Shown: positions 28,901 to 43,900 of the stretch, in pieces
Layout: every line of letters begins with the position of its first letter
Numbering within the stretch: position 1 is the first letter of the stretch
Made by a program: the position numbers and the translations under genes
NCBI GenBank assembly: GCA_002633005.1
Contig: NMRA01000331.1
Coordinates: forward strand, 433,364-497,363
Source: Phoronis australis
Taxonomy: Eukaryota > Phoronida > Phoronidae
Length of the DNA stretch: 64,000 nt
Direction: 5' to 3'
Notes under the pieces: generated by a model
The model's database searches: none
The model's input: only the letters and a program-made list of their open reading frames with translations
What the model was told of the DNA's origin: nothing

Positions 28901-31900
28901 TTCCAAGTCCATAATATCAAACACATTCATTCACACTTGTTCATAACGAAAACAGTGTTGCTTCAGAATCTAGGGTGTGGGCCAAAAGTATTGTATTTTC
29001 AGTATCGTAAATTGAGAAATATTTTACTGAAGTCAGGTACATTTTCTTTAAGATATATTATAGTTTAAAGAAACAAGCAACTTTCTTTATTAAGCACCAT
29101 GGGAACAAAAGTAAACCAAGATGCTTTTCAGGTTGACAGAAGTTACAGTTTGTAATAGTTATTTTACACATGGTTATTCTTTATTAGATCCAAAATCAAA
29201 CTTCAAAACTCCAATACAGTGACCTAACTGGTCACATTTCCTTAACCAGGCCAGAGGGTCTTACATAAAATAGCAATGATGCCCAAGCGGCCAAAACATG
29301 CCAAGGAACACAACTGGAAATGCAAGCCATATGATCAATCAACTTTAACACAGCCTCAGCACTTCAGCACCATCAGACAGATCACAGAATGTACAACCAC
29401 GACACTTATGATTAACAGGGCAACACAGGTATGTTCCACGCACACGTACACCTGTGTCTAATGTTCGCCTTGTCTTGGGGAAACTGACAGTGTTCAAACT
29501 GAGACATTCCTGTTGTTGATCAAGGCAGTAGATCTTTTGCCTGCAGGGGTAGATTGGTTTTCATATAGAAGTAAATTAGTAGTAAGCAATTTGGATTGTG
29601 AGACCATCCCTTACAACAACATTTTGAAAGGCTCCATAAAAGGTTAAGAACATGAGCCAGTGAAGTTTGAAACAAACAGGTTCATCCCAGTTGAGTTTGA
29701 AAGGCATACAGCCATGAAAATTTGATTTGTAATTTTCGAGTAAGAAAATATTGTTAAAACTTATACTAAAATTGTGTGCTTATGAACGACATAACTACAG
29801 AACAACACCTAAAATTGATAACTGTGGCATCTCTCAATAAATGGTTTTCTAGTCACAGAATGAAAAATAGCCCTCCCTCGCAGATAGCATAACCTTAGCA
29901 AAAGTCTAAATGCACAAATAAAAAGTCACTGAGAATACAAACATATAAACCTGACTTACTACAACCTACAATCAGCTAAATGTGTTATTTAATTTGTCCA
30001 CGGAACAAAATTCACCTCTCCAAAAGATGTAAACAGAGCAAAAGGTTTGTCTAACATTCCCTAAAGTCAAAACAACCCAACAGGTTTAATTGTTGACATT
30101 TGTAGCTTATTATTGGCCATGGATTTTACAAAAGTACAAAATGTCATTGACCTGAATAAGGTCTCGGCATAACCCACATTTATTCATGAGACTTTTACCA
30201 TTGGATAAATAGCTGGTCTATTCAGTTATAGTGATGCGTTGTCATGTGCAAAGCTACACACTACTCACATGTTCACTGAAGTAATCGGACTTGCTTGCAA
30301 TACCAAGGCTCGTGAAACAGGGATGGAGAACAAGTAGTCCCAACTGGAGTTTCATGTGATTTTCTCCACCTTATGAAAATCCAGTGATTTTCCACGCAAT
30401 TCATATTCCAAGCACCGTCAGTGCAAACAGCTAAAAATAACTGTTTTTGAGACTAATAATCTCAAGTTTTCATAATGAACAGGAAAATGTGCTTCATCCC
30501 ACTTACTACCTCCTTGAATTTTCACTACGGACAAAAAACAACATTATTTCAAAGTTTAAAGAAAATTTTGAGATCTCATTGAACAGTGTGCTTGCTAATC
30601 ACTAGATGTATTGATGGCAGGTCCATTTTTGCACTACAATCGACCGATTGGGTATTCTGCCGTCTAAAGTGTCGACCACAAACTGACTTACTCTAGAACA
30701 AGCTACTCCTGGAACGAGTTGTTGCTAGGTTTGAGTGTCATCTAGATGCTACTTAAATTAATACAACTTACCCCACTAGTAACAAATTACTCCACATAAT
30801 CGAGATGGGGCAACTTGTTCTAGGGTAACTTGTGCCACTTTTAATCGCAAAAGTGGGGTACAGCGGAAGGAATTATCAGCTACGATTACATACATACGGC
30901 CCTCTTTTGCACACCTTACTCGCATTAGGTGTTCATTGTCACGCACAGAGCAACAACTTCTGCATTACCTTAGTTATCAGATATGTGTGTATGGACGCTC
31001 CACTTAAAAGTGGAGTAACTTGCACAAGTGCAAGTTGTTCTAGGGTAGGCTGTGTGTGGACTGGACTTAAATATACTTATTCATCTTACTTTATTGGTAA
31101 GTGCTATGTAAGAAAGTGCAATTGCTGCCACTACAGTCACATACTTAATAGCATTTTTATTATGTTCACTGAACATCCAAAGTTGCTTTTTCATTAGGGG
31201 AACTTCGGTTTACCAAAGCTTTGCCAAAACTTCGCTTGCCTTTCCCAATAGACAATAACATTGAAGTTATTGCTAGACACCAGAGTAAAAACCTGACTGT
31301 CCATTTCATTACTACTCTCAAATGAATATTGAGAGGTAGGTTGGAGACAAACTGAAAATTGATCTCCCTGATGATCTTCATCGGATGTGTATTCTCTAGC
31401 AGGACTGTCTTCACTCAAACTTTGCTTTGAGCTTTCCCACAACATTTAAGTTTTAGTGAGTACTGAAGCTTGGGTTTAAATCCTACTATATTCAGCAAAG
31501 TTTTGCTTGCAGTTTATCTACAGGAGCTAACCTTTCCCACTTTCCCACTTTCCAAAATTTTGTTAACAACAAAGCTTCACCTCTGGTGGGAAATCACTGC
31601 AACCCTATCCGTATATAGCATGCTAAATAGGAGTTGCCTTGATGGAAGTATTATCAAATTTCTTATCAATTTCAGCATTTAGCCAACTAGTAACATTCAC
31701 AAAGCATTTACAAATGTATGCACTCATTACCACAAGAAACTGCATGAAGTTGTCTTTAACTCCAACATTATCATACACCGCAAGATCTTAAATCCCAACA
31801 CGGACAGGGGTGTCCGGGATTGCTATATTCCCAGAGTTGATGTGATGCCAGTATCAATCATTAGTACACAAATGTGACAATAATCATTTTTCTAAATCCT

Positions 31901-34900
31901 ACCTGCCGACTTCATTCGACTTTGCTCGTAGGGAAACAATTCTTCCATTTCAGCACTGGTGAAATCCATTGATGGGTATTGAAAGATAACTATCCGAAAT
32001 GTAAACAGAAATAAAAACGTTTCCTAAGGCAGAGAAGAAAATTTCAACTAGATTGTTTCCACAACCCCGATCATCTCTTAATAGCAGTGCGAGACTAAAT
32101 CTTTCCTTCCCCCAGAGTGGGCGTGTGGCTAAGTATCCACAAGTGAGTAACTTCCTTTGTGGAGACCCAGAGACTTAATGGCTCACTGGTTGACTGTTCA
32201 CCCACACCTTCACTGCAGATTTCACCAGTGACCAGACAGTTTGGGTCACAGAGCTGGGGAGAACTGGCTCTGACCAATAGCTGACAACCGTGGAAAGGTC
32301 AGAGGTCACCAGCTGTCTGAGTTGGTGAAAACAAACTAAACATCAAACACAGCTAGGCACAGGGGTGATCAGTTATAGCTTGATACCAGCAATAAATAGA
32401 ACTAACACAAGTCAGGACTGTAAGTACACATGTGAAAAATAATTCTTCAAATGGCAAGTAGTCAGTACAGTTATTCAGTAATAATCCCATGATAAGGCTT
32501 GACCAGAAATGGTCTATAGATACTGACAAATTGGATAACAATTTTCCCTGCTTCTTTTATCACTCTTTTCAATTCGTTAATACTTGTCTTCAATCCATTA
32601 ATACTTCTAAGCCACTATACACCAGTCTGCATCCCACAATACCATTAAGTTTTCACAATGTAGAAGTGTTTTTCACAACTGCAACCAGTCACTATATCAA
32701 TTCCTGAAATCAGATGTGCCAGCTGCCAGTAGTCATTGTTCCATTTCTATCCCTGTTTTGAAAGTAAACAATGGGCTGTGAAAGTAGTCATTGACAGAGG
32801 TATATCAATAACACCATAACACCTCCAATACTTGACTTGTAAAAAATATGCAAAATTACGCACTCATTCATCACCTACAAAGTATGTGACCAATTTTGAT
32901 TCAGACGTGTGTTATGAGTACTTTATACCACAATATCAGCCTCGAATGGCCAATACAACCGTTAAACCAACCCATTTAGTTATCTAACGGCGTTAAATAA
33001 CATTTTGGCACGAAACCGAGGCCGGTTTCGAACCCGGTCAGCAAGAATTTCGGGCTGCCGACTTTACCACTGCATCACTCAGTGGCTGACGTCATCGAAC
33101 ATGAAATACTTAAATGAGCACGCGCAACAATCGCATGTTCAACAAACGGCATTGTACTGACATTTATACGCTATGAAAAATAAGACGCAACATTTCAATA
33201 AAAACATCTTTAATTCAGTAAAATTTGTCTTGTCATTTTCTCTCTTTTGTAAATAATGGATCTCCAGTTTGAATGCGAGTAACATGTGGTCAGGATGCTT
33301 TGACTTGGACATAAAACTCAGTAACCAGTAGTAACCTATTTTAGCAGATCGATATTTTCACAGGGAAGCTTAGCATAAGATTTGTAGTAAGCTAGCGTAG
33401 TTGCTTTTACAGGTTCACTTTAGTTCTATTTTGGTTCAATTATTATTAGGTTTTAAGTAAAAACATCATTTTAACAAGAAAAACTCGCCGTTTCTTGAAA
33501 GGTCACGACCCCCCGACCTTAGGCCTCCGACATAGAAAGTAATTACAAATGCTGAGGCAAGTCGAGAAAGGTAGATCGATTCATTGCAATGTTTTTCGTT
33601 CAGTATGTGGTATAAATAGAAACACCTCTCGAGCGATAATTCTCCAAAAATCTAAGAGGGCTCTACATTGTGGGGGATAATGACTTCGCCATGTAATAAT
33701 CTGTAAACGTTTGGTTTAACGCCCATGCTCAGTTAACCGCCCACACCCTACTTTAGGTGGATTTTTGATTTAACCGCCCACTGCTCGGTTAACCGCCCAT
33801 CTGCGATTTTTGAAGATTTCCAGTTAAGCGCCCACCTCTCGGTTAAGCGCCCATCCCCGACTTTTAAAGGAGAATGCCACCCAAAAAAACAACCTATTTT
33901 GTATCAATTTAGATCAAGTAGTTCTACTCGATAACGGCAGGTTCGGTTGGGCTATCTGACACCTGACGGCAGACGGAGGTGTTGAAGTTACCCAATGACG
34001 TAATTGGTTTCACACACAGTCTGTTCAGCAGTTCACAACACGGGTTAATGGTGTCAGCTTATCGCTTGAATTCATCATTTAACACCAAAAAATCATCAAA
34101 CATCGATATAAAAGCCTTAAAAATACACTGAGTTCTTATAAAAACGTGTTGTTTTATTTCGCTGATTTAAACAGGGCCCCAAGCTAAAAACTGTAGAAAC
34201 CACCCAATAGTACTTATCTTTTATTTAAAAAATAAGCCAAGCACATACCATCAGCACTATATGCACTTACCATGACAATAATTTGTAAGAGAAAAAAAGC
34301 TGCTCTTTTTTGCCTTGACAATCCACAGTTGCTATTTGTTGCTAACTGCTGTCCTTAAATCAACAACTGAAGTATACAGGTTATCACTGCCTAAGATTTT
34401 CCCTTAACAATTGAGCAATCAAAAAGAAGCAATTTCAGGTTGCATAAACCTTCACTAAAGGGAAAATGTGGTATCAATTTGCCCTAAGAGCCTAAAATGA
34501 GTTGCTTATGCACTGCTCAGTCATCACAACTATTATGGGTCAACAGCACAAGGAACACAATGACAATGCTCATGGAAATTCACAAATTTCTCCCTGACAA
34601 AAGCACAGCAATGCATGTCTGGAATTTAGGGAAATTGCAAGTTACACAAATAAATGTAATTTTTAAATTTTTATGTAAACAAAATGCCATGAAGGAATTC
34701 GAGATGACATTTCACACTGAAATCTACTGCCACCTATTGGCAGCATAACAAGGCATGAGCAGCTGTGCAGAGATCACCACACAAAACATGACGTGAATAA
34801 TTAGCATATCATGCACTTGTTAGTCTGCCAGAAACAACACTTACAAAAAGACAATTTCATCTGCATTTAAAGTTATACGTCTACATGTTAAACATACTGC

Positions 34901-37900
34901 TATGATGTCATCAGATGAGAAGTATGAAAGACAAATTAAACGATTGCTTCAATTCTAATTGAAGTATTGAGATTCCAAAAGAAGATAACATCCTTCAGTT
35001 TTCAATATTTAAAATCAGCTTCCCAAAAATGAAGGGTTAAATTTGAAATATATAATAAAATTTAGTCATTAAGAAAATCAATATGTTCATATTGCCTAAA
35101 ATTTTGTTTCCGTGAGGAAAACTTACCTTCTCCAACATTTTAATATTTGCAACTCTTTCTGACAAAACTTCATGGTCCAAAGTGGTACATATCATCCTAA
35201 ATCAGCAGCAAGAAATTTTAAATATAATCCTTCTCATGTATTTCACCTTATTTTAACACATTACAAAGTGCTTGTTGCCATGTGTGTGAACACAGATGGT
35301 AATAGAAAATTCTAAGTTCAAAAATCAATGCTTTAGTAGACATGAAAATCCGATTTCATCAGCACAATGAGTCATTCAATCTAAGCCTTGATCATTATCA
35401 GTCAACTTCCACCTTTAAACTCCACTAGAGTTGTGTTACCTATCTACAGTGGGATGAGAGGCTTCTCAGACTAGTTTATTTACCCTGGGCTTGTCTGGAG
35501 ATATCTCATTGCTCTACTCTGCAATAGACCTTTTACATTAACTGTTTGGCTCATTACTCAATGCCCCTGTAAGATTATAAGCTTGGAGGGACCTGAGCCA
35601 AGTGAAAAAAGTAACCTCCCCTCCGCAACCCCCGATCTTAATAGAGATTGGAAGTGGATTTTCCACTGAATGTTTGTATCATAAACACACAATTATAATA
35701 ATTAGTAGTAAAGTAAGTTTAGCTTGTACTAAAATGAATAATCATTTGGGAGATATTTTGACCCACATCTCGTTGTCTTGATCATGCTCTGGGTGGCATT
35801 GTCGTCATCTGGACGAGTCTAAGTTCGTTTTTTAAGATGAGGTTGTAAATCCATAGCAATTAGTATCATCCACGATCTCTGTTCAGGCTGAAGTCATATT
35901 GGAATATCTGTATGAACTCTGTTACTCCTCTCTCGACCCCATTGGAGTCGAAATATCTCACAAATGAATTTCATTTTAGTCTTCACTTACTTTACTATGA
36001 GTCCACCAGAGCGGATTAGCTTTCAGCAGTATATATAATAATTAAGTCAGTCATCATGGTTGTTTATTGACTCATCTTGACTTGGCCAAAAGCCTCAAGA
36101 CAATAACCGTATTTGCCGGGCGCTTCTTATAACCCAAGGCTGTTGAAACCCAGTCTCCGAAACGGGTGAAATCGGAAGCTAAGATTCATCACATTTACGC
36201 TGTGTGACGTATCTGTAATCTATGAAAGACTTACTACAAAACCCTGGTGCATTGCTATCAAACTTTGCTGCTAAATTACTATCATTTTACAGAAAATTGT
36301 GCTGAAATCCCAGGGCAAAAACTCTCCAACTGACTGCCTCGCAATCGTCGATATGGCGACTTGAATGCTTGAATCAAAATACAGTTTCGACTCAAGCAAA
36401 TTACCTGAAATCCTCCTGAAGTTTTCCAAGTAGCGCCCCTATATATAACATTTTTAAGTTCCGGTGGAGTCGGGATTAACAGCAGATTTAAGTACAAATC
36501 TGTGCCATCTACATGTATGATCGACAACATGAGAAAAATGTCTGGACGAACACACATGTTGTTGTCACCTGTGGTGTTTGTTTTGAAGTTTGTCTGCGTT
36601 AAGTAATCGAGCGCGTGCATGTCACCAGAGTTCATTAGCCAGAGCATAGATTGCCTTTTGGCCAGAGCCACCCAATCTAATGAGCTACTAGATGTGCATT
36701 GTATCTGAAGAAATTTGCACAAGCAGTAGGCCTAAACCAGAGCCTGTTTCATTCAGCACTTGCCAGTCTCATGTGCTAAAAACGTTCGACATTTGTCTCA
36801 GTAAGGCCCATATTAGTCGCCGTGTGGCTGGACACGTACGTGACAGTTATTTTTCGGTGTAAGGGTGTGTAAGCATTCATTGTCAGTAGTCATTTTATCG
36901 GATATTTGGCTCAAAAACACCAATTATGGTTAATCAAACAATTCATCTTAAAAATAATGCAAACATTTTTTATAGTATTAGAAACTGTCAGAAATTAGTG
37001 CCAATATTCATTTCTTGCTGATGCTATGCTACCCGTTTCATGAATATATAGTTCCCGACTAATGTCTTTGATGACAGATTCATGTATGTAGCGCGCACTT
37101 CCTGGCCACGTGACTTTAACACACAAGCTTTTTATTAGTCTTCGATTCACGGTTTTGACATGTACAAAGAAATTTGGATTCCTGTTGAAAGCGGGAAATA
37201 TCTACAAAGCAATCCCATAGACAAGTACACTACGTCTGTTCTGAAAGGCCACACCATTGGTCCTCGCAAGATCAGCAAAACTTTTTTTCGTTTTGAGGCA
37301 TGGCAGAAGTTTGAAGTGTATAGTCATGGCAGAATACCGACATAGCGGCGAGGCTCGTGGTCTACAAATTCTGCGCACAATGATTTTTTCAGGACAGTCG
37401 GATATTATTGATAAATTGATGACGTTACTGTTGAATTTTAGGACTGTAGGTAAGGCATTTTCGCACGTACACATTCATGGACTGGGCGCTTATTTTAGCA
37501 GTTTGAAAACGCGTGGGGGGTGCTTATAGGGGCATGAGCGGTTATTACAGCGAATATGTTAACTAGAAACATTACATAGTACAACTTATTATAATTACCA
37601 TTTTTACACAATTTTGCCTTTATATTAAAGTACTAATAAATTAGTGCATAATCCTCGATCAGATCCCAGGAGCTCAACTTAACCCTGAATAAATATCTGT
37701 GGATGGTAGAATGTATGGAACCTAATTTAGTGACCTTCATTCTAACTACTATATAAACCAGACCATGTCAACTAGTAAAACTAAACACATATTCTGAAAG
37801 AAAAAAGATTAAAGATTATAAAAATACATTTTATATTTATGTGCCATTATTAGTATGCTTCCACCTTTTAAGTCAAAATTTTCTTTTCAAGAAAGGTCCA

Positions 37901-40900
37901 TTCATAGCAAAATAACCTCTTGGTTGATTTTAATGGAACCTATTTTAAAAGGAAAACTTAAGTTTAGCTCAAAAATGCTACTAGGAATTTGCGATGACTC
38001 ATTTTGTTTCTAAGCCAAATTAACTCGTTAAACATAAGGAATTTTTGTAAAAAAAACTGCAGAAGTATTTGTCTATCTTACAGCACGCAAAAGCACTTTT
38101 CCACCATAAAACTGATGTCGCTTTATATATTACAAAGCAACAGCGAATGGCAACCATGGATCCCTAGTTGTTTGAATTGTTCTTTTATCTGAATGCAGTG
38201 AAATGTTATATACTGCTGCATGTAACAATTATTTTTCCAAGGCGGCCCTTTGTGACAGGGGGTTCCATGACAGCAAGTTTCAGTGAAATATCAGGAACAT
38301 TTCTACAAGAATCTGCTGTTGTAGTAAATATGCAAGAGACTTCTGCCATATTTGTAGTTGCTCCTTTGACTTTGCAGCAATGCCTTACCGTACTGCATAT
38401 GTCTGTTGAAATTAACCACTTACAAAATGCACAATAAGAAGATTGTTGGCACTCCTAAAAGGGACTGTTAAGAAAGAGTTTGGAGTCAAGACAACAATGA
38501 TCCACTGCCTTATGAAGATACAGTGTCAGAAAGAAATGGTGCCCACTGGAGTAACTGTGCAAGCGTAACAAAGATGCATTCCGACAGGCAGCTAACATGA
38601 TCACTACTTCCAGAATGGGTAACAATTAACCGCATTGTATTTGTATTAAAATTCGATATCAAGATGATGGAAAGTTTTGGGCATCCTCAATTACTAGGGA
38701 TATATGTAAGTATAAAAGATCAATTCAACAATCAGCAATATATAAGATTTTCCATGTTTAACTGAAAGCCCTGAAATTCATTGTCAAACATTTCCAAACA
38801 CGTTTCTTGTCTTTTGTTAATCACACCAAGGCAGTTCTCTAAGCATAATTGTTTGCAGAATTGATCCAGTTAAATTTTTCTGAAATATTTCCAGGATTTC
38901 GAAATACATGGGAACACAGCTAGTCTGAGGCAAGTTTGGTGTCAGTGACAGGGCCTTTGAGGTTTGTTCAATGACAACCAATATGCCATCTGCTTTGTCA
39001 ATAATATCGCTCACTTACTGATCAGTTTGAGCTTCAGTCAATGGCAGTTTTTTGGTAAAGATTATACCATAGGAATTAAATCATAAACAAAATAAAAGCA
39101 TTTAGTCTTAAAGCAAAATACGCTCTTCACAGTAAGAAAATAACCTTCTCAGTGCTGCATTTGACGAGCCCGACAAGTTATCAATGGCAAAGCAGCAAGA
39201 GGCACACATGTAGGCAAGAACGTTCTGTTCTCTGTTCTCCAAGCCAGACAGTGGAGTTTAAGACATTCAACCCATTTATGTGGTGTCGTACTGGATGCAT
39301 TCACAGTTAATATAATGGGCTAAGAAAAGGACAGACAGTTCATGACCCCGCAATGATGTTCCAACTCATAAAGCAGTCCTTTCAACTGTAAACCAGAAGA
39401 ACCTGTATATTTACTGTAATTTAATAGTGAAGAAAATAGTCAATGAATCACTCATGCCTTGCTTGGGGTGATTTATGACAGGTCTCTCATGCATATACCT
39501 CCTGAGCATGTTTTCAATTTCATAGATCAGGTGTTTTTTTATTAAAGTTGTGTCCTCTGTCAATTAGGGGTACACACACTATTTTAAAACAATATTCCTC
39601 ATCATACATTATCATGGTAATAACAGGGGTATACCCAGGTTTCAAAACCCTGCTCCCCAGCTGGGCGAGTGAGCCAGAAAATCCACTCGCCTAGCCTGAA
39701 GTTCATTCGCCTGGCCGTTTGCGTCCACAAACATGTTGCCAGAGCTAATACAAATCAATCGCTTTCGCCCTAATAAGCGCCAAGTGTGCTTAGAAAAATT
39801 TGTTTCAGAAGGGGGGGCCCTTGTTGTAGCAAAGGCGGTTGAAACCCGGTCTCCGAAATGGGCTAAAATCGGAAGGTAGGATTCATCAAAGTTATACGTA
39901 TCTGTAACCTATGACAGACTTTCTACAAAACTGTGGTGCATTGCTATCAAACTTTGTTGTTAAAGTACGATTACGCTAGATCGCACCCCGCAACACGATA
40001 AAAATCTGGACGAATACACACATTGTTGTCACATTATGCTTCTTTTAAAGTCTGCAGGTGTGTGCCGAGTGAGCGAGCGCATGCGTGTCATCAGAGTTCA
40101 TTTGCCAGAGTAGCTGGCCTACACATATGTAGGCCCCAGTGCGCTTCTTGGCCACGTGCTCATTAGCACTGGTCAAGTTTCGATTCGCGGTATTTATGTG
40201 TACAAAGTAATCTGGATTCCTTTTGAGGGAGAAGATCTGTATGGGAAAGATATAATACAATCCCATTGACAAGTACGCACGCTGCTGCGTCTGTTCTAAA
40301 AGGCCCGACCATAGTGGGACACGTTCCTCGCAAGATCAGCAAAACTTTTGCATTCTTTTTGAAACACAGCGGAAGTTTGAAGTGTACAGCCACAGCTAAA
40401 TACCGACAAAGCGGCGAGGTTCGTGGTCTAGAAATTCCGCGCGCAATGATTAGAATTGTAGGTATGGCATTTTTCTCATATGTACACGTTCATGGACTGG
40501 GCGCTTATTTTAGCGAAGTCTGAAAACGAGTGGGGGAGGCACTTATAGGGGCGTGGGCGCTTATTAGGACGAATGTTATTATTTATAAAATAATTTTGGC
40601 TAAAATGTCATTGTACATTACAATAAGAAATCAGTTCCAAGAAATATGGCATTTCACTTGCTGTGAGCACATGGACCGGTCTTCCGCCTTTCCCCCCTTT
40701 TCTTCGTTCGCACTAGTCCACAAATTTCTTAGTGCATGACCAGACACTGTGATCTTTTGTCTAGACAAACTGCGTAACGGGTGACATCTACTGAATCGGA
40801 AGGATCGCACTGCGCAGATGTTTTTTACTGCCGAAGCATCAACATGCTGACGAAATTGAACCTTAAAATCATGATAAAAACAGCATGAGGAGAAAATTTA

Positions 40901-43900
40901 TTCATGTTCATCTGGGAAACGATATAGTGCTTTTACGCTCTGAAAATTCGCCCGTCACCTGAGCGACCGGCAAATCAACTTCTACTCGCCCAGCAACATT
41001 TTTACTCACATCGGCGACTGGGCGAGTGGCTAAGTATATCCCTGCAAAGTGGTAACGATAGTCTTCATACAGCTATAGTCGGTAACTAACCAACCCTTAA
41101 AAAGTTTAGAGAGCTGAGTATTGGCTGGCTACAGTCTGCAAAGCCCACAGTCACACCACTCACCAGCGTAAATTGTTGATATGCGCTGGTTGCCCGGCAT
41201 ATTTTCGTCTGATGATGACGACGACTGGGTAACGCTGTGTGTTGCCTGGTGACCCGATATTTCACACTAAATTTCTTATTCTGACGATTTGAACGCCACT
41301 GACTGCACACTAAAATACGCCACTGACTTTACCCCACCAAATACTTCACTCAGAAGCTGCGCTCCAAGCGGGTTAATTTTTTGAGTTTTGTTGGAGAATA
41401 TAAATTTACTTACTTTTATGCTGTTGAATTATTTGTGAAATTAATCAACAACTCATAGAAAACTATGCAAATTTTATTCAGAATAAGATACCATTGCCTT
41501 TTAAGGCCTTCTGGAGCTTCCAATGCAAGGAGCGAGGATCCAGCCAGCTTATACATGGGCGCTTCATCTTCCATTATGACATCAGGGTTTTGTAGATTTG
41601 ATTTGACAGGTCGTGCACATAAACCAGCCTGTTCATGACACAAAAAAAATTGACTTTCACTGAAAACACCAAGTATTCATATGAAATTAAACTTAATTGT
41701 AATCCTTATACATTTTACTGACTCCACTGCCAACCACTGCCAACCCTGTTAAAACAGCAATTTTGTTAAACTGTGGTCCAAATTGAAGTGTGATGCAGAC
41801 ATAATCTTTGTCTGAAAAAGTTCAGTGATGATGAAGTAATTATCGAAGGTGTTCTATGCACAACAGCTTACTTTTTCTATGTTACAACTTGAAGTTTGGT
41901 AAATATTGGTAAGCAAAAACATTCCTATCTGCTGCCACATGTGGAAAAACAACAATCAAAAACCCATTCGTTTTTATTTCATGACAAAAATTTTGATTAT
42001 TACAAATTATCAGTTTTTATCCAGCCAACTGTCAGATATAGGCAGACAGGAGAGGAAAGGAATGATAGCTGCAACACTCAAGTCAGGCAGTTTTTTAATT
42101 TTAGCTTACTTGTTTAAAACATGAATGAGAACAAATCAGCTAAACAGTCAACCAGGCTGCATTTCTGAGATTTAAAAACAAGGGCACTTGTGTGCACACG
42201 CAATAGAGGAGTGGTGACTCGAGGTAGAGGTGTCATGATTATTCCAGGTGAATACGGTAATTCTTCATCTTTGTGCACCTAATATGGCAAGAAAATGGAA
42301 TTATATCTTGTCAAATTTTCTCGATTGAAATAACGATAAATAAACTTATGATCAGCTTGGTTTGCACTCTGTGGATGTCACAAGACAGCATTTGGTAAAA
42401 TTTCCATAATTTGCTTGCTGCAAGGTATGGTCTTTAAACATAGACAAATATTTGGCAATTATTTTTGTGCGAAAATAAGTCAATATTATGTTTAATGAAA
42501 TTGTAAGAGTGTGAGCAAGATGCCATTTGATTTTATCCTTAATATTGCACATTGGTTTGGATCAGTTTAGATAAAAATTCCCCTTGGAGATTAGCAGACC
42601 TCCAGTGATGGAATAGATAGAGGGAGAAATTGTAATCTTTACTGGACTTACTTATGACATTGAGTCCACAACCGACTTTTTCAAGCATTTGCGTCATCTG
42701 TAGGCACACCAACAGAAGTGTGTGTCAATTTTGAGACCATTGTTTGTCTCACAATCAACACCTACCAACAAAAGCTTGAAAGTCGGCAATTGTCCAACAA
42801 ACGTTGTTTAATTGCTCAAGTAAGTTCAGTAAAGATTTATAATTTTCCAGTGACATGTAACATTCACATGAAGAAAACCATGATCTGACATATTTCAAAG
42901 CATTTAATCAGTATTTCACTGGTTTGGACTAAACATAGACAACATTCGTATAGATATCACACAGGCAGACACTTTATCTTGAATTCAGGTAGTAAACAGG
43001 TTTGGAATGAAAACTGCCAGACCTACAATAATTTCAGAGATGAAGATTACTATTAAAACGACTGGTAGACAAGCAACTGTTTGCTCAGGCCGTCAAAACA
43101 AAGCATTATTGAAGTCCTTGCAACCTGCTCAGCAAGATATCTCAAACAAGGATCTGTTAGCCTCTGTTAACGGAAGATTTGACACAATAGAGAATCATCA
43201 ATAAACTACAGACCGAAATGTTGCAAATGAAAAATGATCACGAAAAAAGACATTAGAAACAAAAACTGTCTGCTGTGCTCCAAACTTAAAAGTCTGATTA
43301 AAGTGAAGAATAAAGTTGATGATCTCGAAAACAAATCTCCCCGCGATAATGTGTTATTCCACGGCTTATAGGAAAGCGAGAACTTTTGAGACTGGAAAGA
43401 ACTCAGGAAACATGATCCAGTCATTTTTGCAAAGTTATCTTGGTCTAGACGTGGTAAATGAACAGGCCCATAGACTAGGACCGAAGGTTTTTATCACTGA
43501 GCACATAACCCGAGCACGATTTGACAACCAGCAACGCCTCCATCGTCTCGTTCTCTCTGGTATGTCTTGTTCATTGAACAGCACAGAAAATTGTCTCACA
43601 GTGAGTACTGTTGTGTGGCAGTGCAAATACAGCACATGTGACAGTGGCAAGTCCTGTCAGCTGAGTGTACTTCTTGGCAATTGACCTATCGCCAAGATTA
43701 TGACGGACAGCTTAATTGACCAATCAGAACGCAGCATTCTTGGCACACCTTCGTCTGCGTTTCCAAGCCGCCATTTTACCCGACAAACCACACGTAGTCG
43801 AGTAAAACTTACTTTAGTCTATAGCTCAAGAAATTGTTCGCTAAGAATGGGGAAACGGTGTTGATATGGCGTGTATAGCACCGACAGCAGTTATGCTGTT

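Larger units (their letters stand above)
39624..41044. mobile_element. CAGGG-TIR (hAT-like) element, interrupted by copy C
   Basis: The left end is CAGGGGTATACCCAGGTTTC; the right end reverse-complemented is CAGGGATATACTTAGCCACT. Both are followed by a CTGGGCGAGTG-type block, so the TIRs are imperfect but clear. CAGGG tips are usual for hAT-like elements; the expected 8-bp target duplication was not recognisable. The interior is taken up by a separate element (39761-40577) inserted later. A second left end of the same family is at 56786. Confidence 0.6.

Noticed and set aside
30832-31197. 121-codon plus-strand frame
   Set aside because: It lies on the repeat shared with 57127-57420, where the frame is not preserved.
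36282-36722. 146-codon open frame on the minus strand inside element copy B
   Set aside because: The frame is not maintained in copies A, C, D or E of the same element, so it is not a conserved gene.
43701-43830. Possible host promoter (CCAAT-like box and gccgccatttta)
   Set aside because: The CCAAT-like motif has an inverted near-copy at 46227-46241 and the region behaves as a repeat, so a transposon origin is likelier than a host promoter.
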